Below are positions 9,799 through 22,792 of a stretch of DNA of 64,000 bases, piece after piece (the first letter of the stretch is position 1; the number at the start of each line of letters is the position of its first letter). A program made the translations under genes and the position numbers. Below the pieces are notes generated by a model. It was given only the letters and a program-made list of their open reading frames with translations. It was not told where the DNA came from and made no database searches. Source of the stretch: Ricinus communis (Eukaryota > Streptophyta > Magnoliopsida > Malpighiales > Euphorbiaceae); the NCBI RefSeq assembly GCF_019578655.1, contig NC_063265.1, positions 21,438,285-21,502,284 on the forward strand, read 5' to 3'.

Positions 9799-12481
9799 TG
9801 TCACGACCCCGTGACCGGCACTAGGGAATGGGTAGGCTTAAGGCCACCGAAACCCGTAGTAAGCCTGACACTCACTAATTTAAACAAATCTCATCTCAAA
9901 TTAATATTATTAAAGCCACACTTTATCTTAACAGCTACATTCTACATAAATACTTCGGTCTGCCAGAAAAACTAGGCGAGACCTGAAGCTCAGAAAATTT
10001 ACAACTGATACATTTACTATTACTACTGCGGAGAATCTAAGATTTACCAATTTACATACCAAATCAAATACATCACCCGATGATGAAGGAGTCGGATTCT
10101 TGAATAAGAGTCATGGAGAACTAAGGTCACGAATCCGAAAAAACATAAATGGAGACCGCTCTAGAGTGAGTTAAAATCAAATAATCTAGGGACTATTGCT
10201 TCTTCTCGGAAAACATAGATTATTCAAATCGATATCAAACCATACTATAATCATACCCTACTATTTCCTTCACATAAAATATTAATCATTCGAATCAAAA
10301 TATCAACCATGCACGTAAATACAATCCATATTATAATCATACCATAATAAATAAATAAATGAATAAATAAAAATATATTTTTACTTTTACGGGACGAGTG
10401 GCTCGGTAGAACCCTAAACCCCAAAATCTAGTAGCCATTCGGCTCTCTTAATCCAATAAGATCGGGCGCCCCGAGAGCAATGCTCGTGGACCTTACCTCC
10501 GGTCAGTCACTTAAATATCCAAATAAGAAATCTAGTAGCCATTCGGCTCTCTTAATCCAATAAGACTGGCCTTGAGAGCAATGCTCGACCAGGGACCTTA
10601 CCTCCGTGAATTTACACAAATCAGCCCAGAGCCATGCTCGACTGTGGCAAACCCATAAAAATCTTATTACATGTCCATGATCATTACTCGATGTAACCCA
10701 TCAAAGCGGCATGTTCTACAAGCCACGTTTCCCAAATCACAATCATCACATATAATAAATATCATTATCTGATGAACTCAACCAACACATATCGAAATAA
10801 AGATTAAAGATTTAAGGTAAAACAACGTGCAATTTGTGAGGGGAAAAATAATAACGTTTATCTTATTATAACATACTAATAATAATATTTATATTATTTC
10901 AAATATTAATAATCCAGTGAAGTTATTTATGTTGCGATACTAATAACCATATTATGCATAAACTTTCAAAATAACATATTAAATTCAAACTTAGCAATAG
11001 TGCAACGATTAAGTGACTTTAACTCACAAGATTGGGCGACCTCCTAGCTCTACTCCGGTGCCTCGGTTGGAGCGAGCCGAACAGACAGATCATCTAATCA
11101 CGGAAAACAATTTATCAAAACGATGAAACAATTACAATAGATCCTAGGTCTAGATTCCTAGGACTGACTGTCTAAGAATCTCGACTCAGGAACTACCGAA
11201 AATTCGGCAGAACCTCCCCTACAACACGAACATTACCCCCCGTAAAAACGGGTCCAGGACCTGCCAGAAAAACACTCCAAATGTCCAACAATTTAAACAA
11301 CGGGAGTCGGGTCCCCAAACTTCACTATTTCCGACTTCACACAAAGACAAAAATACAAGGCGGACAATTATTTTGACTCACAATATCATCAAATACACAA
11401 TACCATCCAATAGACACAATTAAACCAAGAATTTCTAAAATTAACGGGCCAAAGAAAATTACCGAGACGCCGATCGCTTGAGACTCACAACAACATGACG
11501 ATCCCCGCCCGATTTTTCCGATCCGACACCCGATCATCCGGAGAAATTTGCAGACGATCTCGACCGTCGATTCGCGAACGAAGCCCGATCGCCACCAAAT
11601 GCCATCGCGAAGCTTCGAGCAGAGGAAAGTCGGGATACGTCCTCCGATCATCCATCCTCGGTACCGGAGCTCGCCGGAAAAGCCCAAAACGCTACCGCCA
11701 CTCTAAGTTTCACTTTCACGGATCTTGCAACTCCGGCCACCCCGTGCCGGAAGAGAGCCGATCGCCACCCAACGCCAACAACGCCGGGCTGCCGCCCGCT
11801 TCCGGCCCACGCCCCACGGCCGCGTCGACGCGCCCCTCACTCTCTCCTCTCTCTCTCTCCTCCTTTCTTCTTCCCCGATTTCTTTCCCTTCAATATCGAC
11901 ATTTGACCCCTGAACTTTTCCTTATTACAATTTGGTCCCTCAACTTTTTTAATTACTTACAATTTCATCCTGCAGAATTCCAATTTGACCCCCAAACTTC
12001 TTTTTAGCCTTTCAATTAAGCCCCTAACTATTTAATTTGGGCCGAATCCGAATTATTGAAAATACACAATTACAAAAATACCCCTGACCGACATATTTAT
12101 TTACGAAAATACCAAACTCATAAATTTCCATTAAACCCTCACAAAAATAAAATTATACTTTTAATCCTTATTCCAAAATAAATTTCCAATTTAGTCCTAA
12201 CACACAATTAAATTAAATAATCAAATTCCAACTTAAAATTTAATAGTACTAATCAATTATAATACAAATTTTCCCAAAATTCTTTTATTAAAACATCCTT
12301 TATAATTTCTTCCAAAATTTTCCAATATATAATTTTACCTATATAAATATGCATTTGGGAAAATTTGAATAACCAAAATATAATCATTTCTCAAATAGTT
12401 TACTTGAATAAAAATAAAGCTAAAATTAACTTAAATAAAAACTCACTATTAAATATATAAAAAAAAATTCCGGGTGTTACA
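9799..12481 (-). mobile_element. Solo LTR of the large Ty3/gypsy family (minus strand)
   Basis: It runs from TGTCACGACC to GGTGTTACA on the plus strand, that is TGTAACACC...CGTGACA on the minus strand, length 2683 bp. Perfect 5-bp direct repeats TAATC flank it (9794-9798 and 12482-12486). No interior or second LTR is present, so the copy is a solo LTR left by LTR-LTR recombination. Inside are the family's GC-rich island (about 11430-11900) and its GTCGAGC-type motif cluster (about 10440-10640, reverse orientation). The ORFs here, such as 11495-12007 and 11337-11687, fall in the island and are not recognisable genes. The LTR sits about 575 bp upstream of the LecRK start and in the same orientation, so it could influence that promoter. 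Confidence 0.92.
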
Positions 12482-12486
12482 TAATC

Positions 12487-14480
12487 TAATAAATATCTAA
12501 ATTTAAATTCTTATATAATATAGTCTGAACGTCATAAATGGCGTCTCATATAAAAAGTGTTAATATGTTATAATAAATAACTTAAAAAATATCAGTTAAA
12601 TTTAATTAAAATTAAAAAATTAAAATAATAAATTATAAATATTTGGGGACATAAATATTTCATTTCAGCCTTTATATATCTAATGAGAACCTGTGCTTAG
12701 TCAATATTGATTAAAAATTAAACTTTGTTAATAATATCTTGATACATCTGTTCTTAGTCAATAATATGTAAAAATGGCACGTCCAGTTTATTTATTTATT
12801 TTGGTGAAGAATCCTGTTTTCAAGGTAATATTACATATGCATTATCTTTATTCTGACTAAAATCAAAGTTGAATTAATTAACGTGGGTTCGCAGCCATGG
12901 TTACTATGCAACAATAATGGGTGCTTCCAATACTGCTGACATATAAATTCTCACTTCTCAGCCTCACCCTTTTGGAATATTTGTCACTTCCCTGAGGCCT
13001 TCCCTTATGAGGAACCGATTGTGAAAATTTTCTTTCTCTTTTTTCTTCTCTTTTCCCAAACGGGAAAAATTGCAGTAATTTTTATTAATAGCTTTAAATT
13101 ATCTTGTCTTTTTAGTTATTTATTAAATTATAATTATTTGATATTGTTAGATTGTGGAAATACAATTTGATATCAATCAGCTTGTGAGAACGATACTCAT
13201 ACTCATTTTATATTATTTGTTGCAATCCGTATACTTGCAAAACTTGTGTAATAAGTAGCAGTTTGAAAATATTTTAATTTCATCAAAAACTAGTAAAAAA
13301 AAAAAAGAAGAAACAAGAAGAAGAAGAAGAAAAGTAAGGGAGGAACTGCAATTAACAATGGGCCTATGTATTTAGTTGGGATTAATGGGCCAATATAGTT
13401 TGCTTTTAATATGAGACATAACTATATTAGACCCACAATTTGAAATTTGGATTTTATAAAGAGCCTTATTTTTATTGAAGAGATAAAGAAAAAAAAAAAC
13501 ATTCAAGGTATATAAGTAGAGAAATATATATGAACTGATTAATTTTATTTTTTTTTGAAAAATGATTTTGAGTTATTTTTATTTTATTATATTTAATAAA
13601 TGAATGGTATATAAATTAAATTTTATCTATATATATACTGATATATCATCCATATAATCATTAAAAGAAATACATCTGAAATAATAACAATAAAAGTTTT
13701 ACTTTCATTTTCATTAAATGAAAAGAAGTCAATATTTTCTTATTTGAAAACGTACGACATTAAAATATTGCCGACAAAATATATTAACATCTTTTCAAAT
13801 CTTTTATTTATTTATTCTTTTTCCAAATTTTGTCCATAATCCTAAAGGAAGGGAAAACCTTCAAAAGATTGTAAATGAGTAGCCATTTGGTCAATTGACA
13901 CTTTCAATAACACTTGGAACTTTTTGCAACATCCGACATGATTTGACAAATTGAAGCAAAATAAAGTTAACTAATTCTATTCCATCGATTCAATGTAATT
14001 CACGAGGTGATCAACCAAATGTAATTCTAGTAATTTCTTTAAATCTTAATTTAAAGTTTAACCTATAACCCAAAGACAAGTCTTTCTTTTTCTCCTTATA
14101 CCCCGGCATTCTCACTCTTTCTTGGTCAAAATTATTGTTTAAATTCATTTTAAATTTAAAAGTTATTATTATTGCTTTTATGTGTTGCTAGAGCTTATGA
14201 CTCACGTGCTAAGTGCTAATTGACTAATACTTGTACAACAACCCTTTTCATTTGTCAAATTATTTGTTTTATCTTTTGGCACAAATTTTAAGTTTATATC
14301 TATTTTTACTCGTTATATTTGGATTGTTATCCAATTGTTTCATTGATTCATGATTGAACACATATGTGTGAACGTGCACGTGTTTGTTAATAGTCTAGGT
14401 TACTTTGTGACTTTTAACAATCGAAAGATATTGCTGGCATTAAACAGTTCATAAGACCTAAAGCAGTACATAAGAGGAGA
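12487..14480. other. Gene-free AT-rich stretch with a GAA microsatellite
   Basis: Long AT-rich intergenic DNA. A purine tract of AAG/GAA repeats lies at about 13293-13336. No ORF, RNA gene or transposon terminus could be supported. Confidence 0.45.
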
Positions 14481-15310
14481 ATTATAAATTTGAAAGGCTT
14501 AACATGAAATGCAAATATTGGGCCAAAGCTCCAAACATAAATTATTCTATAACTCTACAAATATTTTACAGGTAAAGAGTGCCAATTTGGTTGTACTTAG
14601 CGAGAATTACGACTTCTCCTCGTCTCCTCTCTCCATTTTATCCAAAAAAAAAAAAAAACTAAACAAGGCTTTGAAACAAGGGGTATACAACCCAACAAAC
14701 CTAGAAAAAAGGCTAAATGCTCAACCATACATCAGTCTGCAGGCTATAAAACATAAAAAATTGTTGAAATGCCCCCAAAGGATCTCCTCTTTGCTAGCAC
14801 CCTTCATCGCACTGATGTCGTTACATGAGCAGGTGAAAAACTAATAAGCCAATCAAAACCACTTAACCTAATGCAAAGAAAGCACCTCCACCCAAATTGA
14901 AAAGTTATATCACTGGGAGCTTCCATCAACAGAAGTAAAAGTAGGAGCTCCAATACCCATAACCCAAATAAAAAATCCAATCAAAGTATGCTCTCTAATT
15001 AAACCAAATCGTGTTCTTCCCAGGCCATATGATATACCTTTGGAAGCTTAATAGATTGCCTAAGAAGCCAACAATTTGATCTTGGACCGAAAGGCCATGA
15101 ATCATGCAAAGGGAAAGAGAGCAGTTATCGAATGGATTAAGCTTCTCACATCTCTGTCACGCCAACAAACTTTCCTCATACCGACTAGTACCTTTCAACT
15201 GACGGCATCCCATAGGATCTGAGTAGGTAAGCATGCCGAACTTTGTTGTACTCCTCCATGGCCGACTGAAAGCAGTTTCAAAAAACTTCAATAAAAAGTC
15301 AACAACAGGC
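14481..15310. other. Unassigned moderately complex sequence
   Basis: This stretch is less AT-rich than its surroundings and contains an ORF of 111 codons (14509-14844) interrupted by a poly-Lys A-tract at 14646. On the minus strand it could be the 3' end of a decayed LINE: scattered open segments are followed by a T-rich tail. No reverse transcriptase motif is visible, so I do not assign it. Confidence 0.25.
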
Positions 15311-16229
15311 ACTAAATAAAAAAAGACCAATACCTGCCACTAGAAACAAAGAAATATATACAAATTAAGTGAAAATACCATGGGGTGGTGGCAAAACCCT
15401 AATAAAAAGGTATTGGGAATATTAGATGAGAAAAAAGTTTTCTAGATAAAGAAATTCATAAATAATTTAAAAAAAACTATTAAACTTCTATGCATCATTT
15501 TTTTTTTAAAATTAGCTCTTTTATCTTTTGTAAAATATTCAATTAAATCTAAATTAATAGTTCCGGTAGAGCCCACTTAAAATACATACTAATAATGTGA
15601 TGACGTTTGCCTCTCATTCATATTTTAAAAAAGATTTAAAACCAAAATTATTAGACTAACTTCTTTCACGACTATAAACACCCTTATATTTGACCTTAAA
15701 AATTAAATTGAGCAGCTCCAGTATTAGCTTTTGAGTGTCTCTTTTTGAAGGAAGTCATTCTACCTTAGAATCACATTTCCACTTTTGCCTCCTAAATCGT
15801 GACCGCCATCAGCATGTTGCCACTGCGACATTCATATTTTTGTAACTATTGCAGCAGAGATTAGATCACTATCGTGAGAAATGGAAAAATAAAGGTAGTA
15901 AAAATAGCAACCACCATTGCGATTGCGATCAAGATCGCTATCTCATATCCTTTATTTTAGGCAGATCGTAACCACAACATAGCCATCATGACCGTGATGT
16001 TCATACCCATTAGAAAGACTACCAACAGTTATCTCTAACACGACCTCACAGAGTGCCATATAGACTATAGTCGTTTTAACTTTAAGTATTGCAATCATAA
16101 CACAAGTGTTAGCACATTTCAAGGTTTGGTCCGTACTTATTGATAGAATCAAGTCAGCTTAGAGTCAAAACCCGTAATTGAGGAAAATCTGCAAATAAGT
16201 GTAGTAAGGTCAAGCCAATGATTTTATTA
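15311..16229. other. Gene-free stretch, possibly a decayed LTR fragment
   Basis: No supported gene. Between about 15790 and 16000 short GC-rich words such as TTGCGATTGCGATC and GATCGCTATC recur. This resembles the motif-bearing part of some copia LTRs and the block at 60640-60870, but no termini are visible. Confidence 0.25.
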
Positions 16230-17624
16230 TAGATGATGATGCTACTCTCAGGATGGGCACTTGGTTATGTGTTTCCGATGCGGATAGTCTCAGAAAGAAG
16301 ATTTTAGAAGAGGCTCACTATACAGCTTAAAGTGTCTACCCAGGTTCTATTAAGATGTACCATGATTTGAAAGGCATTTATTAATGGAAAGGGATGATAA
16401 AGGATGTGGCAGAGTTTGTTTTAAGTATTTGACATGTCAGTAGGTTAAGCTTGAGCATTAGAAGCCGTCAGGATTGTTGCAGCTACTTTCTATTTTGGAG
16501 TAAAAATAGGAAATGATTACTATGTATTTTGTATCAGGTTTGCCTAAGACTTCGGCCGAGTAATGACTCTATCTTGGTGATTGTGGACCAGTTGACTAAG
16601 ACAACACTCTACCTGTGAAGACTACTTATTATATGGTTAAGTATGCAACAATATATTTGGAAAGGATTGTAAGTCTTCATGGAGTTTCTATTTCTATAGT
16701 ATATGATAGGGGACCATAATTCCCTTCAAAATTTTGGAGAAATCTACAAGAAGAGCTTGGTACCATATTGGACTTTAGCATAACTTTAGCATAACTTTCT
16801 ATCCTCAGACCGATGGTCAGCCGGAAAGGAGAATTCAGACTTTGGAAGACATGCTTTAAATGTGTGTTATGGATTTTGGTAGTTACTAGAATTAGTAGCT
16901 GCCATTGATTAAGTTTGCTTACAACAACAATTATCATACGAGCATCGAGATGACTCCTTATACAGCGTTATATAACAAAAAGTGTAGATCTCTTGTGTGT
17001 TGGTAAGAAGTTGGTGAGGGAAATTAGTAGGACTAAAGCTGGTTCAGATTACTTCGGAAAAGATTTTTATTATTCGCAAGAGACTGAAGGCATCTCTTAG
17101 TAGGCAAAAGAGTTATGCAAATCCAAAACGAAAGCATGTGGAGTTCAATATTGGAGAGTATGTATTCCTGAAGGTATCTCTTATGCAAGGTGTGATGCGG
17201 TTTGATATGAAGGGCAAGTTGACCCCACCTTATGTGGGACCCTTCGAGATTATCGATAAAATTGGAGAGGTAGCAAATAATTTGGATTTACTACCAAATT
17301 TCTAGCACGTGTATCCGATATTTCATATATCTATGTTAAGGAAGTATATTTCAAATCCTTTGTACGTTTTGCAACCTCAATATGTGGAAGTGAGCGAAGA
17401 TTTGACTTATAAGGAGCAGTCAGTCAAGATTATAGATACTCAAGTTCGCCAGCTTTGCTCTAAGATCATATTGATGCTTAAGGTGTTGTGGCAGAATCAT
17501 TCTACCAAGGAATGTACTTGGAAGACCGAGCATGAGATGAGAGATTCCTACTCTATCTTTTTCGGTCTTGAGGTAACCCTTGTCTTTCTAAAATTTGATA
17601 ATGAATATTCTTAAAAGGGGAGAA
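16230..17624 (+). pseudogene. Ty3/gypsy (Tekay/Del-like) pol remnant: integrase
   Basis: The plus-strand translation, across several stops and frameshifts, follows plant chromovirus-type integrase in order. First is the zinc-binding region (VYPGSIKMYHDL, then a CQ...VKLEH segment, about 16340-16470). Next is the catalytic core with VIVDQLTKT (about 16576), a LHGV(S)IS region and TDGQPERRIQTLEDML (about 16810-16858). Last is the C-terminal part with MRFDMKGKL and VGPFEIIDKIGEVANNLDL (about 17190-17295). The final open segment, 17309-17614, carries FHISMLRKYISNPLYVLQPQ and a CTWKTEHEMR end. Gag, protease, reverse transcriptase and the 5' LTR are missing. A purine tract (17613-17624) leads directly into the 3' LTR. 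The element is inactive but shows what kind of autonomous partner the LTR family had. Confidence 0.85.
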
Positions 17625-20202
17625 TATAATACCTGTAATTTTTAAATTTTAGTTTCATTTATTTTCAGGGACAATTTGGTGAATAAATAATTCTGATGTT
17701 AAACTTAGCATTTAATAAATTAATTTAATAATCGAATACTATAAGTACCATTTAATTTAGTATTGTCACTAAACATTATAGTGATTTTGGTCAACTTTAA
17801 ATTTAGTTTTGTGATAGATGAGTCAAATTTTATTTAAATTAGCTTTATTTAAAATGTTCGTTTTCTATTTAACTTGGATTTTACTACATTAATTATTATT
17901 AATTAATTAATTTATTTTATATAATAATAATAATTATTATTATTATAAGTTTAAGCTAGTGTTTAATTATTGGGATAATAAATTAAGGGTATATATATAT
18001 ACAAAATAAATAAAATAAATGATTATGGGTTACTGTAGCAATGTTTTGTTTTAAGGGGGGGCTCAAAGACATTTTTCTTTTTTGAAAAAAATTGAGTTAT
18101 GTCCCTATGCATATCCCAAATGTTTTCTCCTCTCCCTCCCTTACCATTGACTCCTCCCCTCGCATCTCCATTTTCCAACTGTCTTTCGCCCCCAGAAGCT
18201 TGCTGGAAGCCGTTCTTGACGTCGGCAGCTTGCCTCTGCTGTTGGTTCCGCCTGAAAACACGAGCGATGTTTTTAGAGGGAAGACTTTCCTCTCTGCTAC
18301 CATCATTATTTCTCTGATCCAACGGTGGAAAGAGATTCCTCACTCTTGAAAACATTAAGACAATCCTCCTCCCACATTTTCTTTCGTCGGCAGTCTTGGT
18401 ATAGCCTCACAGGGGCTGAAACTTTTTAGCCTTGATCTGATGGCTTTCAGTGGGTTTTAGGCGGAGATATTTACTTTTCCGGGTTCCTCACCTCTTAAGT
18501 TTTACATAGGTACTTTCGGATAACACCGTTGGCGGTTCCAACTTTAGGACCTTGGTGTTTTCGGGCGCGCAAAATTTTAGTTTACTAGCTTAGTATAATT
18601 TATTTGGACCTTAAAAATTATTTAAAAATTATCAGAAAATATTAACTCTATTAATTTTAAATTATTATTTAATTTAATTTAATTAATTGATAGTTTAATT
18701 ACATACACTATGGATTAATTAAAATCATTAATTAGTATTTGGTTTTGTAATAATTGTGGCTATGAATATTTAATTAGATACCGATGAATTATTTATGAGT
18801 TGGATATGCAATAAATATTAATACCGGACTGCAGTGTGTTGTGGAGTCAGTAAAATAATGCAGCTATGGGTGGTCCGATTCCTGTTAAATATTTAATAAG
18901 TATTAGGAGTGTTTTCAACAGGTTCTGGACCTGTTATTGTGGGGTAAATGTCCATATTTTAGAGGAGGTTCCACTGAATCTTCGGTAGAATTTTCAAGTT
19001 GAAATTCTTAGGGAGCCTCATTCTAGGAGTCTAAGCCCAAGTTATTTACAAAATATTTTTATGGATTGAATTATTTTTGTGTATAGATAATTTAACGATT
19101 CAGATAGCTCTGCCAGAGGCATAGGAGCAGCTAAAGGAAATTCGACAAAACTATAAATTAAAGTCATATAATCAACTGTACATGTGTCACGTTATTATTT
19201 AGTGCAATGTTATTTTATTAATGATTATTATTATGATGATGATGATTATTATTATTTATTATTATTATTTTATTTTTATCATTATCATTATTTTATTATT
19301 ATTATTATTACTATAAGTATTATGTTTGACTATTATTTTAATTTTAATCGTTGTTATTTAAATTTAGTACTTAATATTAAATTGAATAATATTATGATTG
19401 TTTGTGTATCATGTTATTTTAAATATTATAAATGCTATATTTGTAATTGTGATTCGGGATCAGACGACAGTAGAACATGCCACCTGATGGATTGCATCAG
19501 GACCGTGTATGTGTCGATATAAATCAGAGGTAGGTAATAGTGAAATATTTATATGATGTATCTTGGTTGAGTATAGTTCTCTAGGCTTATAGAAATTTTG
19601 ATTTGCCAGAGGAAAGGTCCTTGATCGAGCTTTACTCTCTGGGCGCCAGTCTCATTGGAACAAAAGAGCCAAATGGTTGATAGAATTGGAGTATAGGATT
19701 CCGCTGATGTACTCGTCCTATTTTATATTAAAATTATATTTTTCAAAATATGACATGGCATGCTTTTTATTTATTCTAATTTATATTAATTATTTATTTG
19801 GACGTTGCATATTATTTCAGATTATATGATTTTAACTCACTCTCAAGACTGACAGTCTCAAAGTTATATTTTTCAGGTGACAACTAAGTTTTCTGCAGTT
19901 CCTCTCATTTTGGCAGCTCCTCTCTTTCCTTCATCGGGCTTAACATAACTATTTTTCTTATATTTCTAATTATTTAAATTTCTATATACTCCACAGTACT
20001 TACATTCAGACTTATTATTTTTATTCGGCACGGTAAATCTCTAAGGATGTACTAATTTTATTATTATTGATGAATCGGTATAAATTCTACAGTAATTGTG
20101 TGGATAAATATTGTTATATTGGATAAAATTATATTTTAATTGAGTTATTGATTAGTTAGGCTTACTACGGATTTCATGGGCCCATAGGATTTTATCGTGA
20201 CA
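17625..20202 (+). mobile_element. 3' LTR of the truncated Ty3/gypsy element
   Basis: The 2578-bp LTR starts TATAATACCTG, a mutated TGTAATACCCG, just after the polypurine tract, and ends TTATCGTGACA. It belongs to the same superfamily as the LTRs at 22793 and 34686 but to a more diverged branch. It shares GCCACCTGATGG (about 19480) with the outer solo LTR of the 34-47 kb nest (about 46460). Its middle block (18090-18550) is the counterpart of the GC-rich island. An ATT/GAT microsatellite lies at 19218-19315. The base following it (20203) is in the reverse transcriptase region of a copia element. Confidence 0.85.
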
Positions 20203-20935
20203 TTTCCACTCGAACAAAATCATAATTTAGCTTTGGCTAAAGGAATTCTTTTGTCTAACCTAGAGAACTATCGACGATTGGTGGGCCGACTTATCTATCT
20301 TTCGGTTATTTATCCTGAGTTATCTTGCTGTGTGCATGTGTTGGCTTAATTCATGCAACAACCACAAGAAGAGTATTGGCAGGTCGCCATGTGTGTTGTT
20401 CGCAATCTCAAAGGGAATCCAAGACAAGGCATTACGTTACAAGCGAAGAATGATTTGCAACTATATGCTTGGTGTGATTTTGATTGGGTGAATTTTCCTC
20501 TCATGCGTTGTTCTTTAATGGTTTGTACATTCATCTTGGTAATTCACCAATTTCTTAGAAGACCAAAAAGCAGCACATTGTATCATGTTCGTCAGCTAAA
20601 GTGGAATATTGATTTATAGTGATTACTGCTTGTGAATTAAAATGGTTAAAGGAATTGCTCTTGGCACTTAGCATCCAACATTCATATCCAATAAAACCAT
20701 ATTATGACATCCAGGTGGCCTTGCATATTGCTGCGAGTCTGGTGTTTTATGAGCGAACAAAGCATATGAAAATGGAATGTCGCTTTGTCCGTAATGAAAT
20801 GCGGCTTGGTGTCATTCAGCTATGTTCGTTTCATCTGGTTTGCTGATATTTTTACTAAGACATTAGGTTGCAAACACTTTGAGTCCCTTCTTGCCAAGTT
20901 GGCCATTTGTAATTTGCATGCTCTAACTTGAGGAG
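20203..20935 (+). pseudogene. Ty1/copia pol 3' end (RT C-terminus and RNase H), broken
   Basis: Translation resumes directly at the gypsy insertion point with FPLEQNHNLALAKG, then NYRRLVGRLIYLSV, the conserved end of copia reverse transcriptase. RNase H follows, with LQLYAWCDFDW (the catalytic Asp region, about 20455-20490), then TACELKWLKELL and ERTKHMKMECRFVRNEM (to about 20800). There are at least two frameshifts and several stops. Gag, protease, integrase and most of RT are absent; their place upstream is taken by the gypsy element. The end lies next to a copia-type polypurine tract, CTTGAGGAGGG. Confidence 0.85.
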
Positions 20936-20937
20936 GG

Positions 20938-21161
20938 TAAATATTTACTGTATATTTGATGTAATTTAATGAATATTAGCTTTTTTAGGAAGTAGATATT
21001 TACGATTGTATTTTAGGAAATAGATTAGTTGGTGGTCAGCTTTAACTAATTTAGAATATTCTTTACTTAATTTGGTGTTGTTCTTAGATTTATATAGATA
21101 TATAAATGTGTAATTTTGATGAATAAAGAACACAAAATTTTATTCCAAAAATAATATTTCA
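20938..21161 (+). repeat. Copia 3' LTR (about 224 bp)
   Basis: It follows the polypurine tract and ends AATAATATTTCA. It is clearly homologous to the minus-strand LTR at 48654-48886, sharing GTAGATATTTACG, the ATTCTTTACTT tract and GAATAAAGAACACAAAATTT. The terminal TG has mutated (TAAATATT against TGGAATATT in the other copy). Confidence 0.75.
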
Positions 21162-22792
21162 TAAAAATACATCTTTTCCTAAGAAATTATTAGGCCTTAT
21201 CATATCTAGTAGCAATGGTTGTCGTTGAGATTCAAGCTTTCGTAACACTCAATGCGCCAGGGCCACAAGCTCGATCCGGAGTATTTGCTTAGCTTCTCTT
21301 TCTACTATTTATTATTCTTCTATGCTTAAAAATTAAACGAAAAATTAAAATAAAAAGGATATTACCATTATTCACGGTTAGAAGGGAAGGGAAAGGACAT
21401 TTTACAGTGAAAGGCATTTTTATAGGTTGGTCAAAGTTCTTCTTAGGACGGGGACGGAGCCAACATTGTTTTATTTAGGAGTACAAACTTAAGTTATTAA
21501 TATATATAAAAATTAAGTATTTATAATTCTTTTATTCAAAATTTATGTTTATGTATATATGTGAGTTTTAGATAATAGTTGACAAGTATTAATGATTTTA
21601 GCACATAGTCATAACGATAACATACAATTTTTACTACTAATCTAAATAATATAATTTATTTATTAATTAACGAGTTGTTTTTCTATTAAATAATAATTTA
21701 ATCTCTGAAAAGTAATATATTAATTATATTTTACTGTTAATTTGTAAATATAATTAATATAATACTCAATAATGTTAGAAAGCGTTTTAAAATTTTAGAT
21801 TTAATATGATATTTATATCATGTATAAATTTAATTCTATACATTTAATTTTATATCAATTAAATTTTTATATATAACTTTTTTAAAATTAAAATAAAAAA
21901 TACAGTTTCAATTTCTATTAAAACAATAAAAGTTTTATTATTTAATTAATTTATTATCAGTCAATTTCATATGTATATTTTTCTAATAAAAAATGTCATT
22001 TCAATTTTTTTGAACTAAATTTTTTTACAATCAATTGATATTTTATTATATTAAATATAAAATATGATTAATTGATATTTATATTTTTATTCATGCAATG
22101 CGCGATAAATATCTAGTTATAAATAAAAAATAGAGCTTAAAAGTGTATGATAAATATTATTAATTCCACAGATAAGTATAACTTTGATAGATAGGCATAG
22201 TGATAATGTCTAAATTTTATATTTATTATGTTTGTAATATTAATTTATACAAGTATAATTAATATATTAATTGGTAAGTTACTTTTTCTTTAAATAATGA
22301 TATTGTTTTTAGAAAGTATATTAACTATGTCTTTATTATTAATAGAAAATCTAATTAATATATATATATATTAATTAATAAATTGAAAAGAAGGAAACTT
22401 GTTCTTTAGATATTGAAAATTCTATTGATGATATTGTCAATTATGTTATTTACTAAAAATTTATAGTGTATGTAATTAACTGATTATTTGTTCAATTTTC
22501 TGCATACATTTTTTAAATAGAGAAGTACAGTCCTATTTTTTTGAATTTAGAATTATTTATAGTTAAAATAATAATAATAATAATTATTTGCATAATTCAC
22601 AAGTATAAAATCTTAAAATATAAAATAATTCAAAATAAAAAACTCATTGATAAAAGATATCAATAAAAAAAATAAAATATTAACTAATCAATTAAGAATA
22701 TATAGGGAAAAGAATAAAAAGTTTCACCTATGTCGAAAAAGTCAATTCACCTTTTATCCTCATCCTTTATCTTGTAAAAATAGTACAATTAC
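21162..22792. other. Gene-free AT-rich stretch with a Helitron-like 3' end
   Basis: No gene is supported. At 22092-22116 the sequence CATGCAATGCGCG is followed by ATAAATATCTAG and then T, which resembles a decayed Helitron 3' terminus (hairpin plus CTAG inserted before T). A 5' TC end could not be placed, so the element's extent is unknown. Confidence 0.3.

Noticed and set aside
14509..14844. 111-codon ORF possibly from a LINE
   Set aside because: No endonuclease or reverse transcriptase motif. A poly-A tract creates the Lys run.
19184..19522. 112-codon Tyr/Ile/Asp-rich ORF
   Set aside because: It is a translation of an ATT/GAT microsatellite inside a gypsy LTR.
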